DNA of 64,000 bases from a bacterium (lineage in GTDB: Bacteria; Cyanobacteriota; Vampirovibrionia; Vampirovibrionales; Vampirovibrionaceae): contig JAUIEU010000001.1 of the NCBI GenBank assembly GCA_030429585.1, positions 491,994 to 555,993 of the forward strand, read 5' to 3'. Of this stretch, positions 7,851 to 16,269 are shown piece after piece. The notes under the pieces were generated by a model that worked only from the letters and a program-made list of their open reading frames with translations, searched no databases and was not told where the DNA came from. The position numbers and the translations under genes were made by a program. Position 1 is the stretch's first letter, and each line of letters begins with the position of its first letter.

Positions 7851-8816
7851 ATGACCCCCGCTGTACTGGAACGCCCCACCATGACGACAAATTACCCCGA
7901 CATTGCCCCTGGTACCCATACCCCGGTGCGCCCTACCTTAGAGCAAATGCACTTGCCCCTAGGTAAAAAAACCCGCCTGCACCGTATGTTGCACCAACAC
8001 GGCCCCGGTAATGGCACCTTGCTATTTCTACCTATCGACCAAGGCCTAGAGCATGGCCCTATGGATTTCTTTGTAAATCCTCCCTGTGGCGACCCTCACT
8101 ACCAGTGCCAGTTGGCCGCTAAAGGCAACTACTCTGCTGTGGTATTCCACGTAGGTATTGCAGAAAAATACATGCCTTACTACGCTGGCCATGTACCGTT
8201 GGTACTAAAAATTAATGGTAAAACTTGCGTACCTAACGATGACGCCGCATTTTCGCCCCTAACCAGCATGGTAGAAGATGCTGTGCGCTTGGGCGCCGAT
8301 GCTATTGGCTACACCTTATATGTGGGTTCGCCAAGCCAAGCCGAAGATATCCGCCAGTTTAACGAAGTGCGCCGCGAGTGCGAAGTGCTGGGCATGCCTA
8401 TTATTATGTGGGCCTACCCCCGTGGCGAATTTATTAACGAAAAAGGCGGCAAAGATAGCCTGTATGCCATTGATTATGCGGCTCGCGTAGCCAGCGAACT
8501 GGGCGCCGATATTGTAAAAATTAACTACCCTAAAGTAGAGACCAGCACCAAGGCCAACACCCCTAAGCCCTACAACGATTTACAATGGGAGGAAGCGGAA
8601 GCAGTGCGCCAAGTCGTGCGCAGTGCTGGCAGCCAAACCATGGTGGTTTTCAGCGGCGGTAGTAAAGTAGATGACGCTGAAATGATGAACATGGTACGCC
8701 TAGGGATGGATAATGGCGGTACTGGCCTAATTTATGGCCGTAACATGTGGCAGCGCCCCATGAACGAAGCCCTAGATACCACCCAAAAAGTAACCGCCGT
8801 AATGCGCGAGTACTAG
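7851..8816 (+). CDS. class I fructose-bisphosphate aldolase (DhnA/FbaB type)
   Basis: The 321-residue TIM-barrel enzyme cleaves fructose-1,6-bisphosphate into two triose phosphates through a Schiff base. LFLPIDQGLEHGP (about 59-71) is the DhnA-family signature. The Schiff-base lysine is expected in ADIVKINYPKVE. FSGGSKVDD and the GLIYGRNMWQR phosphate-binding stretch close the barrel. It is unrelated to eukaryotic class I aldolases. GGAG lies about 8 bases before the ATG. A second ATG (MTTNYPD) 30 bp downstream is a less likely start. The gene is transcribed alone ahead of mnmE. Confidence 0.92.
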   Translation: MTPAVLERPTMTTNYPDIAPGTHTPVRPTLEQMHLPLGKKTRLHRMLHQHGPGNGTLLFLPIDQGLEHGPMDFFVNPPCGDPHYQCQLAAKGNYSAVVFHVGIAEKYMPYYAGHVPLVLKINGKTCVPNDDAAFSPLTSMVEDAVRLGADAIGYTLYVGSPSQAEDIRQFNEVRRECEVLGMPIIMWAYPRGEFINEKGGKDSLYAIDYAARVASELGADIVKINYPKVETSTKANTPKPYNDLQWEEAEAVRQVVRSAGSQTMVVFSGGSKVDDAEMMNMVRLGMDNGGTGLIYGRNMWQRPMNEALDTTQKVTAVMREY

Positions 8817-8973
8817 TTGGCGCATGCATTTGGCACTATAGCTTGCATTTTCTTTGTTAAAGGCGTACTCGCTCAGTCACGTATTGTTATACGCTCCTGT
8901 CGCTGTGTGCGCCTTTGCCTTGAAACTACTGCGCTCTATCACCAAATGCCTCCCCCAACTCTTGTCTGGTTTA

Positions 8974-10380
8974 ATGATGTCTTCCCACCTGTTTGATAGC
9001 ACGATTGTAGCCTTGGCCACGCCGCCCGGTACGGGGGCGGTAGCGGTGGTGCGCCTAAGTGGGCCAAGTGCCTGGGCCATTGCCGCCAAACTATTTGCCC
9101 CCACTAGCGGTGAAGCGTTTTCGCCGTGGCAAGCGCAGCATGGTGTACTCCACACCGATAATACTAGTGATGATGGTAACGATGCCCTGTTAGATGAAGT
9201 GCTGGCGTTGTCCTTTAAAGCACCCAAAAGCTTTACCGGCGAAGATGTGGTGGAATTTCACCTGCACGGCAGCCCATATATTGCCCAGCGGGTGCTGGCG
9301 GCTTGCGTTGCTGCTGGGGCCACCATGGCAGGTAAGGGTGAGTTCAGCCAGCGGGCGTTTATTAATGGGCGATTGGATCTCTCTCAGGCGGAATCTATTT
9401 TAGAGCTGTTGAACGCAAGCGGCGATAAAGTGCTGGATGCGGCCACCAATAACCTTCGCCATCAAACCTTGGCAACCCATATTAATGGCCTGTGTGAGAC
9501 GTTAATTCACATACAAAGCCAAATTGTGGCCAGTGTGGATTTCCCTGATGAAGTGGACGAGCCCGACAGGCATAGCCTGTTAAAAGAGCTTGAAAATTTG
9601 GATACCCGCCTCCAAGCCTTAGAAGCCAGCGCGCAAGCCAGCCAAGTGATTCGGGGTGGCATACGGGTAGCCTTGTTGGGGCGGCCCAATGCGGGTAAAT
9701 CTAGCCTGTTTAACCGATTACTGGCTAGCGAGCGCGCCATTGTGACAGATATTGCCGGCACCACCCGCGATACGGTTGAAGAACCCCTAATGATAGAGGG
9801 TATCCCCGTCACCTTAGTAGATACCGCCGGGCTACGCCACGATACGGTGGATGCGGTAGAAAGCATTGGCATAGACCGAAGCTGGCAGGCGGCCAAGGGT
9901 GCATATGCGGCTTTGTATTTGGTAGATAGCTCCCAAGGCTTAAGCGATGATGATAATGCCGCACTGGCCACCCTTGCCAAAGATTACCCCCAGTTACCGG
10001 TGCAAATAGTATCTACCCACGCGGATATAGCTGACACCACGATACCTAATTCTATGGCGGTGTCGTCCGTAACAGGGCAAGGCATTGCAGATGTTGTGGC
10101 GGTGCTTAGCCAGTGGGTACAACAAGCCATGGCTACTGGTGCCCAGCAAGAAACCTTGCAGCAACAACTGTGCCTTAGCCAGCGCCAACACCAGTGTGTG
10201 ATTATTGCCCGTGTGGCCTTGGCTCAAACTGTCGAAGCGCTGGCTAACCCGCTTTCGCCGCTAGATTTGGCGACTGTGCCGCTAACCGATGTGCTGCGCC
10301 AGCTGGATGCCATGGTGGGCCGCGATACCACGGAAGACGTTCTCACTGCGGTATTCTCTCAATTTTGCGTAGGTAAGTAG
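8974..10380 (+). CDS. mnmE: tRNA modification GTPase MnmE
   Basis: The 468-residue protein works with MnmG to form 5-carboxymethylaminomethyl-uridine at the wobble position of tRNAs. The N-terminal formyl-THF-binding domain starts STIVALATPPGTGAVAVVRL. The G domain has GRPNAGKSS (G1), TTRD (G2) and DTAG (G3). The C-terminus ends FCVGK, matching the invariant CxGK motif. The ATG ATG pair at 8974/8977 was chosen because homology begins right after it. The frame is open further upstream, but that part is not MnmE-like. No strong ribosome-binding site is visible. Confidence 0.95.
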   Translation: MMSSHLFDSTIVALATPPGTGAVAVVRLSGPSAWAIAAKLFAPTSGEAFSPWQAQHGVLHTDNTSDDGNDALLDEVLALSFKAPKSFTGEDVVEFHLHGSPYIAQRVLAACVAAGATMAGKGEFSQRAFINGRLDLSQAESILELLNASGDKVLDAATNNLRHQTLATHINGLCETLIHIQSQIVASVDFPDEVDEPDRHSLLKELENLDTRLQALEASAQASQVIRGGIRVALLGRPNAGKSSLFNRLLASERAIVTDIAGTTRDTVEEPLMIEGIPVTLVDTAGLRHDTVDAVESIGIDRSWQAAKGAYAALYLVDSSQGLSDDDNAALATLAKDYPQLPVQIVSTHADIADTTIPNSMAVSSVTGQGIADVVAVLSQWVQQAMATGAQQETLQQQLCLSQRQHQCVIIARVALAQTVEALANPLSPLDLATVPLTDVLRQLDAMVGRDTTEDVLTAVFSQFCVGK

Positions 10381-10492
10381 CCCCTGTCTAACAAATAAAA
10401 TTTATACCTGTCTTAAAAAACTCTACCCAAACAGTGGAACCCAAGCGGCAAATAATCCGTTATGATAAGAGACGTTGATTATAGAGCCTGCC

Positions 10493-12136
10493 ATGACCGC
10501 CACCACCCCGCCGATAAGCGCCGATGATTTAACCTTAGAGCAACAGGTGGCCCTGCGCATGGTAGTAGGCGTGGATGCCTTTGACGCCCCGCGCACTCAA
10601 TGGCCGCAAACCAGCGAAACGCTAGACAAGCTTTTACTAATGGGGCTAGGCGGCGTTATATTTTTTCGGCAGGATTTTGAGCAGGCCCAAACCCCCGCCG
10701 ATATTGCGAGCTGGATGACAGAACTATCTGCCAAAGCACCTAGCAGCTTGTCTCGCCCATGGCTAAGTGTAGACGAAGAAGGCGGCCATATTACCCGCCT
10801 GCCTAGCCATTGCTTCCCTACTTTTCCGCATGCGGCGGGGGTAGCCCGTGCCCAAAAAACCATGGATAAGACCAAGGGTAAACCGAGTATCGAAATTGTG
10901 GGCGAGGTGTACGACCCTATTCCGTTTTATTTATCGCTACTGGGGCTTAATTGTAATTTTTGCCCCGTATTAGATGTGAATACCAACCCTAATAACCCCG
11001 TTATTAATATGCGCAGCTTTGGGCATAATGCTAAAACGGTTGTTAAATACGCCAAAATGGCCAAAGATCGGCACTTGGTGCGCGGGGTGCTGCCAGTGGC
11101 CAAGCATGCCCCCGGCCATGGTAGCAGTGGCGTGGATTCTCATAAAAGCTTGCCCACCTTAACGCCAGATGAGACAGAGCTGGGTGTGTTTAAAAAAATA
11201 TGCGGGCAACAAAACGATGATGGCGCCCCAGCATGGCCTGCGTTAATGCTGGCCCATGCGGTTTACCCCGAGCAAGATAGTAGTAACCTACCGGCCACGT
11301 TATCTGCCACTATGGTAGAAACCATGCGCAATGATTGGGGCTATAAGGGCGTGCTGTTTACCGATGATATGTGCATGGGCGCTATCACCGAACAATACGG
11401 CGCTGTAGATGCCGCCCTAATGGCCGCCAAGGCGGGTGTAGATGTGCTGCTATGGCGAGAGGCTACGGATAATCAGTGGCAGGCCCACCAAGCGTTGTGC
11501 GCGGCCATAGCGGCTGGCGATATTAATAAACAGGCCCATATAGATAGCGTGAACCGGATCTTAGCGGCAAAGCAGCTTTCTACCGCAACGCCTGTGGATG
11601 AGAAAAAGCTTAACGCCTTATTAAGCCCAGCGGCGATAGACGCCGTGAGTAGCCTGCTTGCCGAAAAAACCTGCTACTTGCCGGATAACGTGCCTTTTTT
11701 ACCCCTAACGCCAGAAAGCTGCATTGTGGTGGTAGAACCAAACCGTCAGACCTTTCCCCAATATGCCAACGATGTGGGACAGCCCACGTTTACCCAGTTG
11801 CTACAACACCAAGGTATAGAACCCCTGGTAACCTTATTGACGGCCCCTGGAGGCGATGTGGAAGGACTAAACGAGCTGGCTGAATTGCCCCGTGATACGG
11901 TAGACGGGGTTATTATTGTGGGGTTAGCCCCATTGGATGGTTTGGAATTTACCGTAAGCCACCAAGGTTTAATGGCGGCTATTGGGTGTGTAACGGATAT
12001 ACCGCCCTTGGTTATTGCGGCGGGCCAAACGTTACCAAAGATTAATGAAGATAACCCTTTGTCTACAGGGGCCATGGGGGCTTTTCGTCTCCTCCATATG
12101 GAGGTGTTGGTAAATCGAATGGTAGGTTTAGACTAA
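10493..12136 (+). CDS. glycoside hydrolase family 3 beta-N-acetylhexosaminidase-like protein
   Basis: The 547-residue protein belongs to GH3 and resembles NagZ. It probably removes N-acetylglucosamine from muropeptides or other glycans. Signatures: VDEEGGHITRLP (about 95-106), the NagZ-type loop KHAPGHGSSGVDSHKSLP, and the nucleophile region GVLFTDDMCMGAI, in which the first Asp of TDDM is the expected nucleophile. NagZ is about 340 residues; here a C-terminal second domain of about 170 residues is present, as in larger GH3 enzymes. No signal peptide is seen, so it would act in the cytoplasm. The ATG at 10493 was preferred to a TTG 18 bp earlier. Confidence 0.88.
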   Translation: MTATTPPISADDLTLEQQVALRMVVGVDAFDAPRTQWPQTSETLDKLLLMGLGGVIFFRQDFEQAQTPADIASWMTELSAKAPSSLSRPWLSVDEEGGHITRLPSHCFPTFPHAAGVARAQKTMDKTKGKPSIEIVGEVYDPIPFYLSLLGLNCNFCPVLDVNTNPNNPVINMRSFGHNAKTVVKYAKMAKDRHLVRGVLPVAKHAPGHGSSGVDSHKSLPTLTPDETELGVFKKICGQQNDDGAPAWPALMLAHAVYPEQDSSNLPATLSATMVETMRNDWGYKGVLFTDDMCMGAITEQYGAVDAALMAAKAGVDVLLWREATDNQWQAHQALCAAIAAGDINKQAHIDSVNRILAAKQLSTATPVDEKKLNALLSPAAIDAVSSLLAEKTCYLPDNVPFLPLTPESCIVVVEPNRQTFPQYANDVGQPTFTQLLQHQGIEPLVTLLTAPGGDVEGLNELAELPRDTVDGVIIVGLAPLDGLEFTVSHQGLMAAIGCVTDIPPLVIAAGQTLPKINEDNPLSTGAMGAFRLLHMEVLVNRMVGLD

Positions 12137-12320
12137 GGGTGTTCAGAAGGAGATTAACATTTGGTCTCTTCCTCAAAATGTTAATAACCTGTTACAATTT
12201 TCGAGGTTTCTGTCAATTGTTCCGATACCTAAGGGTGAAGACAACAACTTGGCAAAAAAGTATCTCAAAGTTCTATTATCCCCTGTGGATTGCAGTGGGC
12301 GACAACTAAGGAGGCATTTC

Positions 12321-12689
12321 ATGTCCTTAACACAACACAAATCAAGCGGTTTCACCCTTATCGAACTGGCCATCGTAATTGCCATTATCGGTATTTTGGC
12401 GGGTGCAGCAGTATTCAACTTTTCTAACAACCTAATTAGCGCAGAAAATGCCAAGGCAGATGCCATTGGTTCAGCCTTAAACAGTGGTGTGGCCATGTCT
12501 ATTGCCAACAACCTTATTGTACCGGCTAACTTTGCAGCGTTTGTAGGGACGGATGCATCAGATACGATTGATATCCCTGATACGGATTGTGTCGTAGGCG
12601 CAACGGTTGTTTGTGACTGGAGCTACCGTCTAGCCACCTATACGTTAGGTTCGGATGGTTCGGTTACCTGGGTTGTTACGGATACCTAG
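12321..12689 (+). CDS. type IV pilin-like prepilin
   Basis: The 122-residue protein has a short basic leader (MSLTQHKSSG) cut by prepilin peptidase before FTLIELAIVIAIIGILAGAA. Glu5 of the mature protein and the N-terminal hydrophobic assembly helix are intact. The C-terminal globular part has a Cys pair (DTDCVVGATVVCDWSY) that may form a disulfide. It probably assembles into a type IV pilus or a pseudopilus; no other pilus genes lie nearby. The start is set by AAGGAGG at 7-bp spacing, 72 bp inside a longer open frame. A hairpin terminator follows. Confidence 0.88.
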   Translation: MSLTQHKSSGFTLIELAIVIAIIGILAGAAVFNFSNNLISAENAKADAIGSALNSGVAMSIANNLIVPANFAAFVGTDASDTIDIPDTDCVVGATVVCDWSYRLATYTLGSDGSVTWVVTDT

Positions 12690-12736
12690 GCCTTAACCGC
12701 ATAGCCACTTAGGCGACGCACATAATATAGCTTTAT

Positions 12737-12768
12737 GCCCGGTCAGCTTGCTGGCCGGGTATTTTGTT
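12737..12768 (+). terminator. rho-independent terminator after the prepilin gene
   Basis: CCCGGTCAGC and GCTGGCCGGG form a GC-rich stem with one G-U pair, followed by TATTTTGTT. It lies about 50 bp beyond the prepilin stop. Confidence 0.8.
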
Positions 12769-12855
12769 GTGTGGGTTCTGGTTCGCAGGGGCCTCTATAA
12801 GTAAGTATCGCCTTACCCGTAGACTTTTTTTGAAATTGCCCTACAATACAAATAC

Positions 12856-14493
12856 ATGAGTATGGGTAGTTTAGAGTACATGAGCACTGTTAATCACCTT
12901 ATAACACGTATGGCTGGCATCGCTGGGGCGGTGACGGCCGTTGTATGGTTGTCTACCATGGGGTCGCTGGTTCAGGCGGCCACGCTAGAAAAATTTACGA
13001 TGTCCACAGCAGGTAACGGCCAACAATTGGTGGTTAAACTGCAAACAGATGCGGATACCACTGCTAAGGTAGAATATGGGGCCAAGGGCGCCATTGTGCA
13101 TTTAAAGGATGCCACCTTATCGCCAGCGATGGTGGAAGCGGGCTTACCCATGGTGATGGACGAAAATAATCGGTTTATTGGCCGTGCAGTCCCTGGCGGC
13201 GAGGGTGGCGGTGTAAAGCTGGTTATCCCTAATGTGCGCCCTGGGGATGTGCAGTTACAGGTGCAACAAGTGCGCCAACTGCAAGCCATTGGGTCTATAG
13301 AGCCCCTGCAGGCTCAACCGGAGGCGGTAGGGCAGTTTAGGGCAGCAGCCAATGCCGCCCAGGCCAGTTTAAACAAGGTGGATACGCCTCCAGCATTGCC
13401 TCGGCGGGCGCCGCCTAAGGCTATTGCGGCGCGCCCTGTAGTCAAGCAGCCTACCCGTATGCCGGTTACAACGCCGTCATCGACAACCAGTGTCACCCTT
13501 AAGCCCCAGGTGGTGCCTTACAAGGCAGCGAATACAGCTAAAAAAACACGCATGGCTACCACAGTGGCCCGTACTAAAACCCGGCGCCTACCGAAGGTGG
13601 TATCCCTATCATCGCCTGTAGAGGCTGCTAAACCAACCGCTACAGTGGCCACCGTGCCTGCAACAGAACAGGCCTCCCCCCAGCAAAAAACAGGGTATTC
13701 TGCTGATACGAGCTGGTTTAGCGATGATGAGCTACCTACCGTGGCGGGGAATGATTATGGCGTCCTTGCCGTACCTTCTGTGGCAACAGCCCCACCAGAG
13801 CCCCATACCAGCAGCATATTTAGCGGCTTGGCCTCCTTTTTAGATAATGTGTCTGGTAATTTGTTTTCTCGCCCGTATGGCTTGGCCTTTTGGGGCCTAA
13901 TGCTAGGGGTTGTGTTATTTGGGGCCTTGGGCTTTGTACTGCTGGCGGTTGGGGTGTACTTGTTCCGCGTGTCCTTGCGGGCCACGTCATCGGCGTCAGC
14001 CCCTCAGCCAGAAACGTCGCCGTCATCGACTAATTCACGTTATCAGGGAAATCCGCAGCGCAATTTGCCTTATGGTGCCACGGTGGATAAGTATAGTAAC
14101 CGTCCGTCGCCGCAGCGGCCATCGCCGTTTGCTACCATGCGTCAGGCGCGCGCTAAAGGTGCTTCTGCGTTTCAGGCGATTATGCCCGTGCTGCAATCTC
14201 GCGGTTCTTTGCGCGAGCGCTTACGGGCGGTGGGCATGGAACAACCATCGGGTGCCACCAGCACAGCTCGGCAAGAGGGGCTACGCGCACGTCTTAAATC
14301 CACTTCGTCCACACGGGGCGAACGGTCTGGTACTCGTGGGGTTACATCGCCTATGCCAAAGCCTGCCCTGCAACCTTTGGCGGGCCGATTGCCGGTAGGG
14401 GCTGGTGTCGGTGGTGGGCATGCCCAATCGCCACGGGCCACGGGCGCCGCTACGGTAAAAGATGCCGTTAGCAGTGTACTAAAGTGGATTTAA
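12856..14493 (+). CDS. AMIN-domain-like membrane protein
   Basis: The 545-residue protein has an N-terminal signal or anchor (about 16-41, ending VQAATLEKF). A beta-rich domain follows at about 42-140 (QQLVVKLQTDADTTAKVEYG, then LVIPNVRPGDVQLQVQQV). This resembles AMIN domains, which bind peptidoglycan or target proteins to the septum and pilus secretins. Residues 150-330 are a Pro/Thr/Ala-rich linker. A second strong membrane span lies at about 345-372 (LAFWGLMLGVVLFGALGFVL). A basic low-complexity tail of about 170 residues follows. This places the AMIN part outside and the tail in the cytoplasm. It follows a prepilin gene but has its own promoter region. The AMIN label is by eye; the start may be 24 bp downstream. 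Confidence 0.6.
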   Translation: MSMGSLEYMSTVNHLITRMAGIAGAVTAVVWLSTMGSLVQAATLEKFTMSTAGNGQQLVVKLQTDADTTAKVEYGAKGAIVHLKDATLSPAMVEAGLPMVMDENNRFIGRAVPGGEGGGVKLVIPNVRPGDVQLQVQQVRQLQAIGSIEPLQAQPEAVGQFRAAANAAQASLNKVDTPPALPRRAPPKAIAARPVVKQPTRMPVTTPSSTTSVTLKPQVVPYKAANTAKKTRMATTVARTKTRRLPKVVSLSSPVEAAKPTATVATVPATEQASPQQKTGYSADTSWFSDDELPTVAGNDYGVLAVPSVATAPPEPHTSSIFSGLASFLDNVSGNLFSRPYGLAFWGLMLGVVLFGALGFVLLAVGVYLFRVSLRATSSASAPQPETSPSSTNSRYQGNPQRNLPYGATVDKYSNRPSPQRPSPFATMRQARAKGASAFQAIMPVLQSRGSLRERLRAVGMEQPSGATSTARQEGLRARLKSTSSTRGERSGTRGVTSPMPKPALQPLAGRLPVGAGVGGGHAQSPRATGAATVKDAVSSVLKWI

Positions 14494-14661
14494 GCAGCTG
14501 TCCAACTCGTTTGAGGGTTAGAAGATCTCTCTCGTTGTAGGGCGCGCTTTTTTTAAAGGCAATGGTGGTGTCTTGCAACATCGCCCCCAGTAGGTCGGCA
14601 TTCGATTAGTAAGCGTAATACGCTACTCGTCTCTGTCTCTATGTGGGTCTCTATAGTGATA

Positions 14662-14684
14662 GCCAGCCCCATTATGAGGCTGGC
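14662..14684. terminator. bidirectional hairpin between convergent genes
   Basis: GCCAGCC and GGCTGGC form a perfect 7-bp stem with a 9-nt loop, between the convergent genes ending at 14493 and 14728. Downstream on the plus strand comes ATTAATTTTT. The rest of the 234-bp gap shows no gene. Confidence 0.5.
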
Positions 14685-14727
14685 GATAAGTATTAATTTT
14701 TGGTTTAACCTAGGCCTAGTAAAGGCC

Positions 14728-15066
14728 TTAGGCGGAATGCTGGGTAGACGAACTATCAGCAGCCATATCCTGGTTTGCCAGTAGGTCACTATCCAGGATG
14801 TCGTTAGACGCCATCCATTTAACCTTAAGGGCCAGGGTGTTTAGTTGGCGCGATTCCGAGACGAACTCGGTAACCGTGCTAAGCTGTATGGTCCAGCAGG
14901 CGGCAGGGTTGCCATCGGCCTGGTAAGTTTGTAGTTGCAGGGCATCTTCATCGACGGATAATAACCGGCCGACATACATTTGCCCTAAGTTACCTTGGCG
15001 CACCATTAAAAAACGGTTCACCAGTGGGTGAAGTTTCCGATACACGAACTGACCTTTCCTTAGCAT
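14728..15066 (-). CDS. conserved-looking small protein of unknown function
   Basis: The 112-residue soluble protein has a beta-rich core: FVYRKLHPLVNRFLMVRQGN, then YVGRLLSVDEDALQLQTYQ and CWTIQLSTVTEFV. The pattern of small barrel strands suggests an SH3-like or Sm-like fold, but I cannot name a family. The last 15 residues are polar. It faces the AMIN-domain gene and is followed upstream by a TPR protein gene in the same direction, about 150 bp away. Confidence 0.6.
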   Translation of the reverse strand: MLRKGQFVYRKLHPLVNRFLMVRQGNLGQMYVGRLLSVDEDALQLQTYQADGNPAACWTIQLSTVTEFVSESRQLNTLALKVKWMASNDILDSDLLANQDMAADSSSTQHSA

Positions 15067-15214
15067 GATTGGCTAAGCGGTATTGACTGGGGAGATAATT
15101 AAAGTGTTGCTCCGTAACTCTTACAACATAGTGTAAGGCCTAATAGCCAAAATAGGGAAGAGGTTTAGATTGTTTTAAAAATCTTGTAACATTTATTTGT
15201 AAAACGATAAGCGC

Positions 15215-16096
15215 TTAACGGTTGTTGTTGCTGGTGCCAAAGTCCATGCCACTCATCATTTGGTTCATCATCATGCTGCTCATTATGTCGGGGTCCATGC
15301 CGTTGCTGCCGTTGGGCCCGTAACCGTTTCCACCGGTTTGTTGTTGCCCCATCAGTGCAGGCATCATCAGCATCATGGGGTTTAGGCCCATTTGTTGGGT
15401 GTTATTACCATTGCCACCCATCATATTCGCCCCCATACCGCCTAAGGGGTTTTGTTGTTGGCTATTACCGCCCATCATCATGCTCATTAGCATCATTTGC
15501 TGCATGGCGGCTGGGTCCATGCCGGTTTGCTGGGCTGTAGGCTGCGGCGCAGGTTGGGTTTGTTGGGTTGCTACACGTGCGGTTTGTGTCACGGGGGTAG
15601 ATTGCTTTGCTGGGGCATCACCACCGGAGGTTTCCCAAGGGTACTTATACGTATGATAGTTATCGTCTTTTGCCGGGCTGGCCGCGGGGGGGGCTGTTTT
15701 TGTGGCTATGGCGTTAATAGCCGGTAATGAAGGCGCTGGAGTAGTGGTGGTTGTGGCGGGTGCCGTTAGCTGATTCACCCAGCGTGCTTCCATACTGTTG
15801 GGGAAGTGCTGCTGTAGCTGCTGTTTGTAGTGGTTGGCGTGTTGTTGTTCGCCAAGGCGGGTATGTACAGTGGCCAGATCTAGCAAAATGCGGGGTTGTT
15901 GGGGGTGTTTTTGGCGTAATTGCCCTAGCAATTGTTTGGCTTGGCCATAGTTTTGCTGCTGCATGGCGCCTAGGGCGGCCATATAATCGTTGCTGTTAAA
16001 CCAAGAACCACCACCGGCGTGGGCAGGGATGGCGATTATTGCTGCCAAGAGGACAGAAAAAAGAAGAGAGAGACACGTACGGCGAGAAAAAATCAT
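15215..16096 (-). CDS. secreted TPR protein with a Met/Gln/Gly-rich C-terminal tail
   Basis: The 293-residue protein has a signal peptide (MIFSRRTCLSLLFSVLLAAI, cleaved after AHA). Two or three TPR-like helical pairs follow at about 30-95 (YMAALGAMQQQNYGQAKQLL and RILLDLATVHTRLGEQQHAN). Then comes a Pro/Thr-rich linker. The tail, from about 190 to the end, is dominated by Met, Gln, Gly and Asn, with GLNPMMLMMPALMGQQ. TPRs bind partner proteins; the Met-rich tail resembles segments in two other proteins here. The ATG at 16096 was preferred to a start 12 bp upstream because the signal peptide begins there. Confidence 0.65.
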   Translation of the reverse strand: MIFSRRTCLSLLFSVLLAAIIAIPAHAGGGSWFNSNDYMAALGAMQQQNYGQAKQLLGQLRQKHPQQPRILLDLATVHTRLGEQQHANHYKQQLQQHFPNSMEARWVNQLTAPATTTTTPAPSLPAINAIATKTAPPAASPAKDDNYHTYKYPWETSGGDAPAKQSTPVTQTARVATQQTQPAPQPTAQQTGMDPAAMQQMMLMSMMMGGNSQQQNPLGGMGANMMGGNGNNTQQMGLNPMMLMMPALMGQQQTGGNGYGPNGSNGMDPDIMSSMMMNQMMSGMDFGTSNNNR

Positions 16097-16269
16097 AATA
16101 TACAGCAAGGTGTGGTGGGGGTAGTACTAGTGTAGGTATCGGTGGCGGGTTGGCAACCGCGCAGGGCTATTTGGGGGATATTTAGGGTGGCCTGACGCCC
16201 ACTAGCAGGTGATTTTAGGGCTTATCTGTGATGGAATGGTTAGGTTAAATACATAGGGAAACCACACTT